A stretch of DNA of 32,153 bases from Pseudomonadota bacterium. Its GTDB lineage: Bacteria > Pseudomonadota > Alphaproteobacteria > Rhodospirillales > Magnetospirillaceae. Where the stretch lies: NCBI GenBank assembly GCA_021848545.1, contig JAJZUL010000037.1:1-32153 (forward strand), written 5' to 3'. The notes beneath the pieces were generated by a model. It saw only the letters and a program-made list of their open reading frames with translations. It searched no databases and was not told the DNA's origin. Below, one piece after another: positions 18,095 to 24,617 of this stretch; position 1 is the first letter of the stretch, and each line of letters begins with the position of its first letter. The position numbers and the translations under genes are program-made.

Positions 18095-18237
18095 GAGCCC
18101 TACCCGAAACTCGCCATGGCGGCCTGCAAATGGCGGTTTTCTGCGCATCCGCTGCTCACGTACATAAAGTACGCTCCGCTGCGGTTCTCGAAAACCGCCA
18201 TTTTCGGCTCACCCTGGCGAGTTTCGGGTAGGGCTCT
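18094..18237 (-). repeat. 144-bp long-palindrome repeat, copy B
   Basis: Inverted copy of the 1-144 element with the same length. Perfect 20-bp terminal repeats are AGAGCCCTACCCGAAACTCG (18094-18113) and its complement (18218-18237). Compared with copy A there are seven differences. Four form two compensatory pairs in the terminal stem, and one changes a G-T wobble to a G-C pair. The element begins on the last base of the folP stop. CTGAG occurs at both edges (18091-18095, 18236-18240) but overlaps the repeat ends. It would form a large hairpin in folP mRNA. Confidence 0.88.
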
Positions 18238-18332
18238 GAGATCGGCGCGAAGAAATACAATCACAACGCGCTAAAACTACAATTAATACTCCTATAACGA
18301 TATAAGCGTTGCACCGAGAAGCGGCTTGCCCT

Positions 18333-18364
18333 ACAACACTCGCAATACGAGTGTTGTTTTAAAT
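18333..18364 (+). promoter_or_regulatory. Terminator-like hairpin in the leader of the PatG-type protease
   Basis: A perfect 10-bp stem, ACAACACTCG (18333-18342) with CGAGTGTTGT (18348-18357) and loop CAATA, runs into TTTTAAAT. It ends about 30 nt before the protease ATG. It may insulate the protease from folP transcription, act as an attenuator, or serve as an operator dyad. The surrounding 18238-18380 is markedly AT-rich compared with the neighbours and probably holds the promoter, though I cannot assign -35 and -10 boxes with confidence. Confidence 0.5.
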
Positions 18365-18386
18365 ATAAGCTCGCTTGGAGGGAAAA

Positions 18387-20276
18387 ATGCGCTTCGGCCT
18401 GACCGATGTGGTCGATCCTGTCCGCAGCCTCGACGGGACGCCGCCCGGACATCGCGATTTGTGTATCGCGGTTCTCGATGGTCCCGTCGATCTGTCCCAT
18501 CCCGCTTTCGCCGAATCCGTCCTGTCGGTGGTTCCGGCTGCGCATCCGACCCCGCCGGTTTCCGGCAAGGCCACCGATCACGGCACTCATGTCGCCAGCA
18601 TCCTGTTCGGTCACCCGGACGGGCCGGTTCCGGGGCTGGCGCATCGCTGCCGCGGGGTGATCGTGCCGATCTACGGCCAGACCGCCGAAGGCGGGGTGAC
18701 GGCCTGTTCGCAAACCGATCTGGCCCGGGCCATCGGCATCGCCCTCGATCGCGGGGCCCACATCATCAATATCAGCGGCGGCGAGAACGCCTGGGGCGGG
18801 CAGGCCGAGCCGGTCCTGGCCGATGCCGTCCGCCGCTGCGAACGCCATGGCGCGGTCGTCGTCGCCGCGGCCGGCAATGACGGGTGCGATTGCCTGCATG
18901 TCCCGGCCGCTTTGGACGGCGTGCTCGCGGTGGGCGCCATGGACAGGGGCGGGGTGCCTCTGGACGGCAGCAATTGGGGCGAGGCCTATCGCCGCAACGG
19001 GGTTCTGGTGTGTGGCGCCGAGATCGCCGGCGCCCAGGCCGGGGGCGGCGTCGCCCATCGGACCGGGACCAGTTTCGCGGCCGCCATCGCCACCGGACTT
19101 CTGGCCCGCCTGACGGCCGCCGCCATGACCCACGATCCCATTCCCGATCCGCGGGCCGCCCGCGCCGCCATTCTCGCCAGCGCCGTCGGCTGCAACGGCG
19201 AGGGAGAGGAGGACTGCCGCCGGGTATTGGCTGGCCGCCTCGACGTTTCCGCAGCTCTCAAACTCATGCTGAAGAAAGGAGAATTTTCCATGTCGGAGTC
19301 CGACATCATGTCCGAGGCGATGGACGTTCTCGCCGTCGCCCCCGTCGTCGAAACCCCGATCGCCGTCATGCCGGCCGGACAGGACGCGGCCCCGGCGGCC
19401 GTCGCTCCCTCCGAGGGGGCCGAGACCGCGCCCAATTGCCGGCTGTGCGCCGACAAGGCGACGGTTCCGGCGGCGGCCGCGTCCGCCGACCGGTCCAAGG
19501 TCTATGTCCTGGGCCAGATCGGCTACGATTTCGTCAATCAGGCCCGCCGCGACGCCTATCGCCAGCATACCGGGCTGGCCAACGTCGACGACGAAAAGGC
19601 GATGCTCAAATTCCTCAAGGCCGAACCCTCGGCCGCCGCCGGCATGGTCTGGCTGCTCAAGCTGGACGGCGTGCCCCTTTATGCCGTCGAGCCTTCGGGT
19701 CCCTTCGCCGCCACCGCCTATGACCGGGTGCGGGAATTTCTCGAAGATCAGGTCGAGGGCAAGATCGAGCGGACGGCGCTGGCCGGCTATATCAGCGGAG
19801 CCGCCACCGTTGCCGGCAACAACCTGCCGCTGGTGGTGCCGGTGCTGCGCGGCATGAGCAGCTGGACCACCAAGGCCCTGATCGACGAGGTCAAAAAGGT
19901 CCTGGGCGGCGTTGCCGCCGAGACCGCCCGGTCCGCCGAAAGCGAGATCGGCGATTTCCTCATCCGCATCTATCACGAGCTGCGCAATACCGGCACCGCG
20001 CCCTCGGACCGGGCGCTCAATTTCGCCGCGACCAACGCCGTGCAGGCGGCGAAGTCCTTCGCGTCCGCCGTCGCCCATGGCTTGCGCCTGGCCGATATCG
20101 ACGTCGTCAAAACCCCGATCGCCCGTCCCGGGACCGATTGCTGGGACGTTCGTCTGACCTTCTTCCATCCCACCAAGCGGATGGAACACGCCCATCACGT
20201 CCACCGCTTCACCATCGATGTCAGCGACGTGGTGCCGGTGACGGTGGGTGATCCCAAGAACTGGGTCGTGGCCTGA
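18387..20276 (+). CDS. PatG-type (cyanobactin maturation family) subtilisin-like protease
   Basis: A 629-residue S8 protease of the PatA/PatG family, otherwise known for cleaving and macrocyclising cyanobactin precursors. The triad is intact: D31 in AVLDGPVDLSHPAF, H65 in DHGTHVASILFG, S229 in TGTSFAAA, with oxyanion N164 in AAAGNDGCDCLHVPAAL. HVPAALDGVLAVGAM and LDGSNWG are PatG-like rather than generic subtilase. A linker rich in Ala/Pro/Val (302-368) contains CRLC (351-354), then a PatG-type C-terminal domain begins VYVLGQIGYDFVNQARRDAY. There is no signal peptide and no oxidase domain. GGAGGG four nt before 18387 sets the start; a TTG at 18375 is less likely. A strong internal ribosome site precedes M302. 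The Cys-rich peptide gene follows by 128 bp and is the obvious candidate substrate. Confidence 0.88.
   Translation: MRFGLTDVVDPVRSLDGTPPGHRDLCIAVLDGPVDLSHPAFAESVLSVVPAAHPTPPVSGKATDHGTHVASILFGHPDGPVPGLAHRCRGVIVPIYGQTAEGGVTACSQTDLARAIGIALDRGAHIINISGGENAWGGQAEPVLADAVRRCERHGAVVVAAAGNDGCDCLHVPAALDGVLAVGAMDRGGVPLDGSNWGEAYRRNGVLVCGAEIAGAQAGGGVAHRTGTSFAAAIATGLLARLTAAAMTHDPIPDPRAARAAILASAVGCNGEGEEDCRRVLAGRLDVSAALKLMLKKGEFSMSESDIMSEAMDVLAVAPVVETPIAVMPAGQDAAPAAVAPSEGAETAPNCRLCADKATVPAAAASADRSKVYVLGQIGYDFVNQARRDAYRQHTGLANVDDEKAMLKFLKAEPSAAAGMVWLLKLDGVPLYAVEPSGPFAATAYDRVREFLEDQVEGKIERTALAGYISGAATVAGNNLPLVVPVLRGMSSWTTKALIDEVKKVLGGVAAETARSAESEIGDFLIRIYHELRNTGTAPSDRALNFAATNAVQAAKSFASAVAHGLRLADIDVVKTPIARPGTDCWDVRLTFFHPTKRMEHAHHVHRFTIDVSDVVPVTVGDPKNWVVA
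19275..19292 (+). promoter_or_regulatory. Strong internal Shine-Dalgarno and in-frame ATG inside the protease gene
   Basis: AAAGGAGAA (19275-19283), six nt, then ATG at 19290, in the protease frame (residue 302), exactly where the S8 domain ends. Initiation here would give a separate 328-residue protein consisting of the linker and PatG-like C-terminal domain. This site is better than that of the full-length start. Confidence 0.5.
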
Positions 20277-20404
20277 CCCCCGCGTCAGCGGGGCTGGGCC
20301 GCGCGAGTGGGACCGGAGGCCCCATCCTCCGGGCCGTCGGCCAAATCTGTCATCCGGCCGGCGGCAGATTGACAGTCAACCATACGGATAAGGAGTTTTG
20401 GACC

Positions 20405-20698
20405 ATGCGTCTTCCCGTTCAGTCCCTGCCGGTCGATCATACCGGCCATACCCCGGCCATGGGCGGCGTCACCCCCAGCCTCAAGGAATGCCTGACCGTG
20501 ACCGTCCAGAACGGTCAGGTTTGTCTCGATATTCCGGTCGTCGGCAAGCACTGCATCTCGTTGCCGGTGCCGCTGCCGGAAGGAACGTCGGCCCAGGCCT
20601 GCATCGAGACCTGCGGCTCGCTCTTTCCGACCGGCGCCTGCGTGACCGTGTCGGCGCTGGGTCATCAGATCGTCAAGGAATGCTTCGGCCTGTGCTGA
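20405..20698 (+). CDS. Cys-rich 97-residue peptide, candidate RiPP precursor/substrate of the PatG-type protease
   Basis: I do not recognise a named family. The start is firm: AAGGAG (20390-20395) nine nt before the ATG. The N-terminal 28 residues lack cysteine (SLPVDHTGHTPAMGG, leader-like); the remaining 69 hold eight cysteines at 29, 40, 50, 66, 70, 79, 93 and 97, the last being the C-terminal residue. The region reads as repeated short beta strands (CLTVTVQNGQ, VCLDIPVVGK, CISLPVPLP, CVTVSALG). There is no signal peptide or transmembrane segment. It follows the protease on the same strand and precedes a terminator, so the two form an isolated two-gene unit. Options: precursor of a modified peptide, a small disulfide or metal-binding protein processed by the protease, or an inhibitor/regulator of it. 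Confidence 0.75.
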   Translation: MRLPVQSLPVDHTGHTPAMGGVTPSLKECLTVTVQNGQVCLDIPVVGKHCISLPVPLPEGTSAQACIETCGSLFPTGACVTVSALGHQIVKECFGLC

Positions 20699-20719
20699 GC
20701 GATCCGGCTTTATGACGGG

Positions 20720-20755
20720 GCCACGGGTCGCTGACGCGGCCCGTGGCTTCCGTTG
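20720..20755 (+). terminator. Terminator after the protease-peptide unit
   Basis: Stem GCCACGGG (20720-20727) pairs with CCCGTGGC (20740-20747) around a 12-nt loop, followed by TTCCGTTGTCT. It closes the two-gene unit just before the convergent TetR gene. Confidence 0.55.
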
Positions 20756-20757
20756 TC

Positions 20758-21351
20758 TCAATCCCCCGGCCACGCTTCCATGGCGCGCTTGATGATGGCG
20801 GCCAGCAAGGCCGCGTCGGCGCCGTCGCGGGCCTGGATCGACAGGCCCTGGATCATGGCGGTGTAAAAGGCGGCCAGGGCCGGAATATCGATCCCGGCGG
20901 GGATGTCCCCCTCGGCGGCGGCGCGGGTCAGGCGGTCGGTCAGGGCGTTTCTCAACACCCCGCGCCGGTCGGCGACATGGCGGGCGACGGCGCTGTTGGC
21001 CGGGCCGCAGGCGGTTTCGCCGGTGGAGACCAGGCAGCCCCTGGGTCCATCCTCGCAACGCATGTCGGCGATGGCGGCCAGCAGCGTTTCGACGGCGGCG
21101 CGGGCGTCCGTGGTGTCGTTGAGAATGGCCAGCAGGGCGGCGCCGTATTCGCGCTCGTACAAGGCGCTGGAGCCCCGGCACAGCTCTTCCTTCGACCCGA
21201 ACGCGGCATAAAGGCTGGGGCCGTTGATGCCCATGGCCGCCTTCAGTTCGGCGATGGAGGTCCCCTCGTAACCATGTTCCCAGAACAGGCGCAGCGCCGC
21301 TTTCAGCGCTTTTTCCCGGTCGAAGGCGCGGGGGCGGCCCCGTTCGGCCAT
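20758..21351 (-). CDS. TetR-family transcriptional regulator
   Basis: A 197-residue one-component repressor. The N-terminal HTH is typical: FDREKALKAALRLFWEHGYEGTSIAELKAAMGINGPSLYAAFGSKEEL (about residues 10-57). The C-terminal ligand domain contains GPRGCLVSTGETACGP, of the type seen in TetR proteins sensing electrophiles or toxic small molecules. The start at 21351 (MAERGRPR) is standard; a longer open frame upstream is antisense to the oxidoreductase and is ignored. It is divergent from the MDR oxidoreductase with a 117-bp gap carrying a promoter and a dyad operator, so it most likely represses that gene and perhaps itself. Confidence 0.9.
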   Translation of the reverse strand: MAERGRPRAFDREKALKAALRLFWEHGYEGTSIAELKAAMGINGPSLYAAFGSKEELCRGSSALYEREYGAALLAILNDTTDARAAVETLLAAIADMRCEDGPRGCLVSTGETACGPANSAVARHVADRRGVLRNALTDRLTRAAAEGDIPAGIDIPALAAFYTAMIQGLSIQARDGADAALLAAIIKRAMEAWPGD

Positions 21352-21408
21352 GATCGCTTGTCCTGTTGAGAGTAATGCGGCTGACGAGAATAGCACAAAG
21401 CGCGGCGC

Positions 21409-21452
21409 TTGACCGGCGCGCTCCATCTCTCTATTGTGTACCGATTGATACA
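21409..21452 (+). promoter_or_regulatory. Promoter with overlapping TetR-type operator
   Basis: -35 TTGACC (21409-21414), 17-bp spacer, -10 TATTGT (21432-21437). The dyad TGTACCGA/TTGATACA (21437-21452, 6 of 8 matched) covers the start region, as expected for repression by the divergent TetR protein. Confidence 0.5.
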
Positions 21453-21468
21453 TAAATGGAGGCCCCTC

Positions 21469-22488
21469 ATGTCCCTGCGCGCCTGCCGACTGGCCACCGC
21501 GAACAACCGCCGCCATCTGGCGGCGGGGCCGATGATCCCGCCCGCCGACCTTCCCCCCGACGGCGTGTCGGTGCGGATGCGGGCCGCCAGCCTCAATTAC
21601 CGCGATCTGCTGATTCTGGAGGACCGCTATGCCCACCCCGTTCCCGACGGCATGGTGCCCCTGTCCGATGGCGCCGGCATCGTCGAGCGGGTGGGCGCCG
21701 CGGTCACGCGTCTCAAGGTGGGCGACCGGGTGATGCCGGCTTTCGTCCAGGACTGGATCGAAGGGCCGTTTCGCGCCGAATACGGGCCGTCGGCCCTGGG
21801 CGGGGCCATCGACGGGGTGCTGGCCGACAGCGCCGTTTTTCCCGAAACGGGTCTCGTGCGAGTCCCCGATCACCTCGATTTCGACGAGGCCGCGACCCTG
21901 CCCTGCGCCGGGGTCACCGCCTGGGCCGCCCTGTTCACCCGCGGCCGTCTTCAGGCCGGGCAGACGGTGTTGGTTCAGGGCACCGGCGGCGTCGCCCTGT
22001 TCGGCCTGCAACTGGCCACGGCCGCCGGGGCCAGGGTCATCGTCACCTCGTCGTCCGACGCCAAGCTGGAGCGCGCCCGCGCCCTGGGGGCGTGGGGAAC
22101 CATCAATTACCGCACCCATCCCGATTGGGACGCGGAGGTTTTGCGCCTGACCGATGGGCGCGGGGCCGATCAGATCCTCGATCTGGGCGGGCCGGACACC
22201 TTCGACCGCTCGCTCGCCTGCGTGGCGGCCGGCGGCGCCATCGCCCTGATCGGTGTGCTCACCGGCTTCGACATCCATCCCAATCTGATCGGGCTGCTGA
22301 TGAAGAACGCCACCATCAACGGCATCTATGTGGGCTCACGGGCCGATCTGGAGGCCCTGTCCGCCTTCATGGCCACCCATAAGATTCATCCGGTGATCGA
22401 CCGCCGTTTCGGCTTCGACCAGGTCACTGAGGCCTTCGCCCTGATGAAAGCGGCCGGCCATTTCGGCAAGATCGTGGTGACGATGTAA
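21469..22488 (+). CDS. Zinc-independent MDR-family NAD(P)H oxidoreductase
   Basis: A 339-residue medium-chain dehydrogenase/reductase. The GroES-like domain has SLNYRDLLIL and SDGAGIVERVG; the Rossmann domain carries VLVQGTGGVALFGLQLA (about 170-186), the variant of GxGxxG found in quinone-oxidoreductase-like members. The catalytic and structural zinc cysteines of alcohol dehydrogenases are absent. GGAGG six nt upstream sets the start at 21469. It probably reduces quinones or enals in a detoxification response, controlled by the divergent TetR gene. The substrate cannot be told from sequence. Confidence 0.85.
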   Translation: MSLRACRLATANNRRHLAAGPMIPPADLPPDGVSVRMRAASLNYRDLLILEDRYAHPVPDGMVPLSDGAGIVERVGAAVTRLKVGDRVMPAFVQDWIEGPFRAEYGPSALGGAIDGVLADSAVFPETGLVRVPDHLDFDEAATLPCAGVTAWAALFTRGRLQAGQTVLVQGTGGVALFGLQLATAAGARVIVTSSSDAKLERARALGAWGTINYRTHPDWDAEVLRLTDGRGADQILDLGGPDTFDRSLACVAAGGAIALIGVLTGFDIHPNLIGLLMKNATINGIYVGSRADLEALSAFMATHKIHPVIDRRFGFDQVTEAFALMKAAGHFGKIVVTM

Positions 22489-22516
22489 AGAAACCACGGG
22501 GTAAAGAAACCACGGG
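22486..22516 (+). repeat. Short tandem duplication over the MDR stop codon
   Basis: TAAAGAAACCACGGG occurs at 22486-22500 and again at 22502-22516, a 16-bp tandem duplication whose first copy begins with the stop codon. It looks like a slippage or repair scar. Confidence 0.8.
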
Positions 22517-22595
22517 CTGCCGACCACGCCCGTTGTTTCTGCCCGCCCGACAGCCGGCCGGGAACCATGTCCATGTGTGGAATCGTTGATTCCGC

Positions 22596-22690
22596 CGTCA
22601 TGGCCGGGCTCGTCCCGGCCATCCACGCCTTTCCGTCAGCACGGTGCCGGTGGAACGGCGTGGATACGCGGGACGAGCCCGCGCATGACG
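22596..22690. repeat. REP-like palindrome in the 636-bp intergenic region
   Basis: Two 34-nt arms, 22596-22629 and 22657-22690, are imperfect reverse complements (shared core GGGCTCGTCC, ends CGTCATG and TCCACGCC). It resembles palindromic intergenic units widespread in alphaproteobacterial genomes. The rest of 22489-23124 holds no gene I can support: a GC-rich part to about 22800, then a less GC-rich stretch that becomes AT-rich near 22975-23040 with a TATAAT at 23011-23016 but no convincing -35 box. Confidence 0.7.
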
Positions 22691-23042
22691 ACTTTCGATG
22701 TCGGCGACGGCGGAGCGCCGAGTCGTCGCCAACTTGCCGTTAATCCGGATTCGGAGCCCTGGGCGGGGAGGGGGGGATGCGCCTCGCGCTGACGCGCGCC
22801 GGCTGGAGCACCGGCAACTCACAATAAAAGTAGATTGATTCATGAACCGCACATCGTTGGCGGGTGCTCATCTGTGTCTAAAATGCCACACCTATAGGGA
22901 AAAGGTCCTGCCGTCGGGGTGGTGACCCTGCGGCGGAAATCGGGCGGCTCTCCCCATAAGATGGTGAATTTCATGGATAATTTTCACAGACGGCACAAGT
23001 CATAATTGAGTATAATAATACTGCAATAAAAACTTTGCTTAA

Positions 23043-23115
23043 TCATGACAGAGAAAACGGGATATGGAGCGGCATATCGTCTGTTTATGTCTTGCGACGA
23101 TGTGTCATGACAGAG
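23043..23115. promoter_or_regulatory. Direct repeats before the porin, each with a Pho-box-like half site
   Basis: TCATGACAGAG occurs at 23043-23053 and 23105-23115. On the minus strand each reads CTCTGTCATGA, containing CTGTCAT, the conserved half of Pho boxes. The second copy is part of the perfect palindrome TGTCATGACA and lies close to the ribosome site. A full Pho box with correctly spaced second half is not seen. Confidence 0.25.
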
Positions 23116-23124
23116 GGGATAAAC

Positions 23125-24486
23125 ATGCAAAGGAATAATTACATTTGTGTTACGGCGCGTAAATCTGCGGCTTTCCTGTCGCTTGCGGCTGGGGCCGCTC
23201 TCCTTACGATGTGTGGCCCGGCCCATGCCGCGGACCTTCAGTCGGAGATCAACTCCCTGCAGGCGCAACTTAACCAATTGAAGGCCGATCATGCCAAAAG
23301 CGCCGGGACGTCCTCGGGCTGGAAGGTCAAAGGCTTCGGGTTCGAGAGCGCCGACGGCGCCGACAGCCTGCAACTGACCGGTCGTCTGCATTACGATATG
23401 GGCGCCTATCTCGGGACGAACGCCGACCATTTGCGGAGCGGCGTCAACGCCCGGCGCGCCCGTATCGGCGTTCAGGGCAAGTTCGCCTACGATTGGGGCT
23501 ATGCCTTGATCTATGATTTCGGCGGTTCCCACGATGCCACGCCGGGCGCCGGCATCGAGAACGCGTTCATCAGCTATAACGGCCTGTCCAACAATCACAT
23601 CGCGCCGCTCGATTTCGTTCTGGGTTACCAGGATGTTCCCTGGACCCTGGACGAAGCCACCAGCTCCAACGACTTCATGTTCATGGAGCACGCCGCGTCG
23701 CAGGCCATCGCCACCAGCTTCGGCGGCGCCGATCAGCGGGCGGCCTTCGACCTGATCTCGCATAGTCCGCGCTATTACGCCGGCCTGTTCCTGACCGGCC
23801 CGAAGGCCGGCGACACCCATACCAGCACCACCACGGACGGCGTCGGCAATTATGCCGTTTTGGGCCGTTTGGCTTATCAGGTCGTGTCCACGCCGAACGC
23901 GACGCTGCATCTCGGCGTCAATGCCGGCGATTGGTATCAGGTCGAGAAGCATCAGATCGATCTGAAGGATACGGTGAACTCGACCGTCGATCCGACGGCG
24001 TTGATCGACACCGGCACCATCAGCAACGTCAAGAACGGCACGGTGATCGGTCCGGAACTGGCCGGCACCTACCATAATTTCTACGCGCAGGGTGAATATT
24101 ATAACTACAACGTGAACAGGACCGGCACGTCAAACCTGTCCTTCAACGGCGGCTATGCCCAGGCCAGCTACAGCATCGGTGGCCGTCGCCATTACAAGCC
24201 CGGCGCCGGCGCTTATTCGGGCGTGATCCCGGACCATGATTTCTCGCTCAAGACCGGTGGCATGGGCGCGTTCGAACTGGCCGCCCGGTACAGCTATCTC
24301 GATCTGAACAGCAACAACGTGTATGGCGGCAAGCTGAACGGCTATGGCGTGGGTATCAACTGGTATCCGAACCGCCACATGCGTTTCATGATCGACTACA
24401 CCAACGCCAACATCACCGATCAAAGCGCGTCGTTGACGTCTCACCATGACCAGTCGCTCGCCGCGCGGGCGCAGTTCGAGTTCTAA
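23125..24486 (+). CDS. OprO/OprP-family outer-membrane porin
   Basis: A 453-residue porin of the phosphate-selective porin family (PF07396). Start at 23125 (MQRNNYIC) follows GAGGGG and yields a signal peptide (hydrophobic 16-31, cleavage near AHA-A); two upstream in-frame ATGs lack ribosome sites. A short coiled coil comes next (DLQSEINSLQAQLNQLKADH, about 34-53), as in other members, then a beta-barrel with family blocks such as LTGRLHYDMGAY, RRARIGVQGKF, YDFGG, LDFVLGYQDVPWTLDEATSSND and a terminal aromatic strand ending AARAQFEF. Codon 453 is Phe, required for outer-membrane insertion. Anion selectivity is inferred from the family. It converges on the cbb cluster. Confidence 0.88.
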   Translation: MQRNNYICVTARKSAAFLSLAAGAALLTMCGPAHAADLQSEINSLQAQLNQLKADHAKSAGTSSGWKVKGFGFESADGADSLQLTGRLHYDMGAYLGTNADHLRSGVNARRARIGVQGKFAYDWGYALIYDFGGSHDATPGAGIENAFISYNGLSNNHIAPLDFVLGYQDVPWTLDEATSSNDFMFMEHAASQAIATSFGGADQRAAFDLISHSPRYYAGLFLTGPKAGDTHTSTTTDGVGNYAVLGRLAYQVVSTPNATLHLGVNAGDWYQVEKHQIDLKDTVNSTVDPTALIDTGTISNVKNGTVIGPELAGTYHNFYAQGEYYNYNVNRTGTSNLSFNGGYAQASYSIGGRRHYKPGAGAYSGVIPDHDFSLKTGGMGAFELAARYSYLDLNSNNVYGGKLNGYGVGINWYPNRHMRFMIDYTNANITDQSASLTSHHDQSLAARAQFEF

Positions 24487-24498
24487 AACCGGATACGG

Positions 24499-24586
24499 TC
24501 AGGTCGATCCGCTTGCGCGGTTCGGCCTGATCGCCGCGAAAGCGTGATTTGCGCCAACGGGCGTCGATCGGTTTCCGATCGACGCC
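24499..24586. terminator. Paired hairpins between the porin and cbbO
   Basis: The first hairpin has 14-nt arms at 24499-24512 and 24517-24530 with one wobble and one mismatch. The second is a perfect 12-bp stem, GGCGTCGATCGG (24560-24571) with its complement (24575-24586) and loop TTT, followed by TTCGGTCGTTCC. They separate the convergent porin and cbbO transcripts. Confidence 0.5.
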
Positions 24587-24617
24587 TTCGGTCGTTCCGG
24601 GGCCGCCGGGATGGCGG

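Noticed and set aside
18091-18240. CTGAG at both edges of repeat copy B as a target-site duplication
   Set aside because: It overlaps the inverted repeat ends, and copy A does not show matching flanks, so it cannot be distinguished from the repeat itself.
18261-20204. A 647-codon minus-strand open frame
   Set aside because: It is antisense to the PatG-type protease; its translation is Gly/Asp/Arg-rich without domains, while the plus strand has an intact catalytic triad.
22577-22792. Short ORFs over the REP-like palindrome
   Set aside because: The frames consist largely of the repeat itself and lack ribosome sites.
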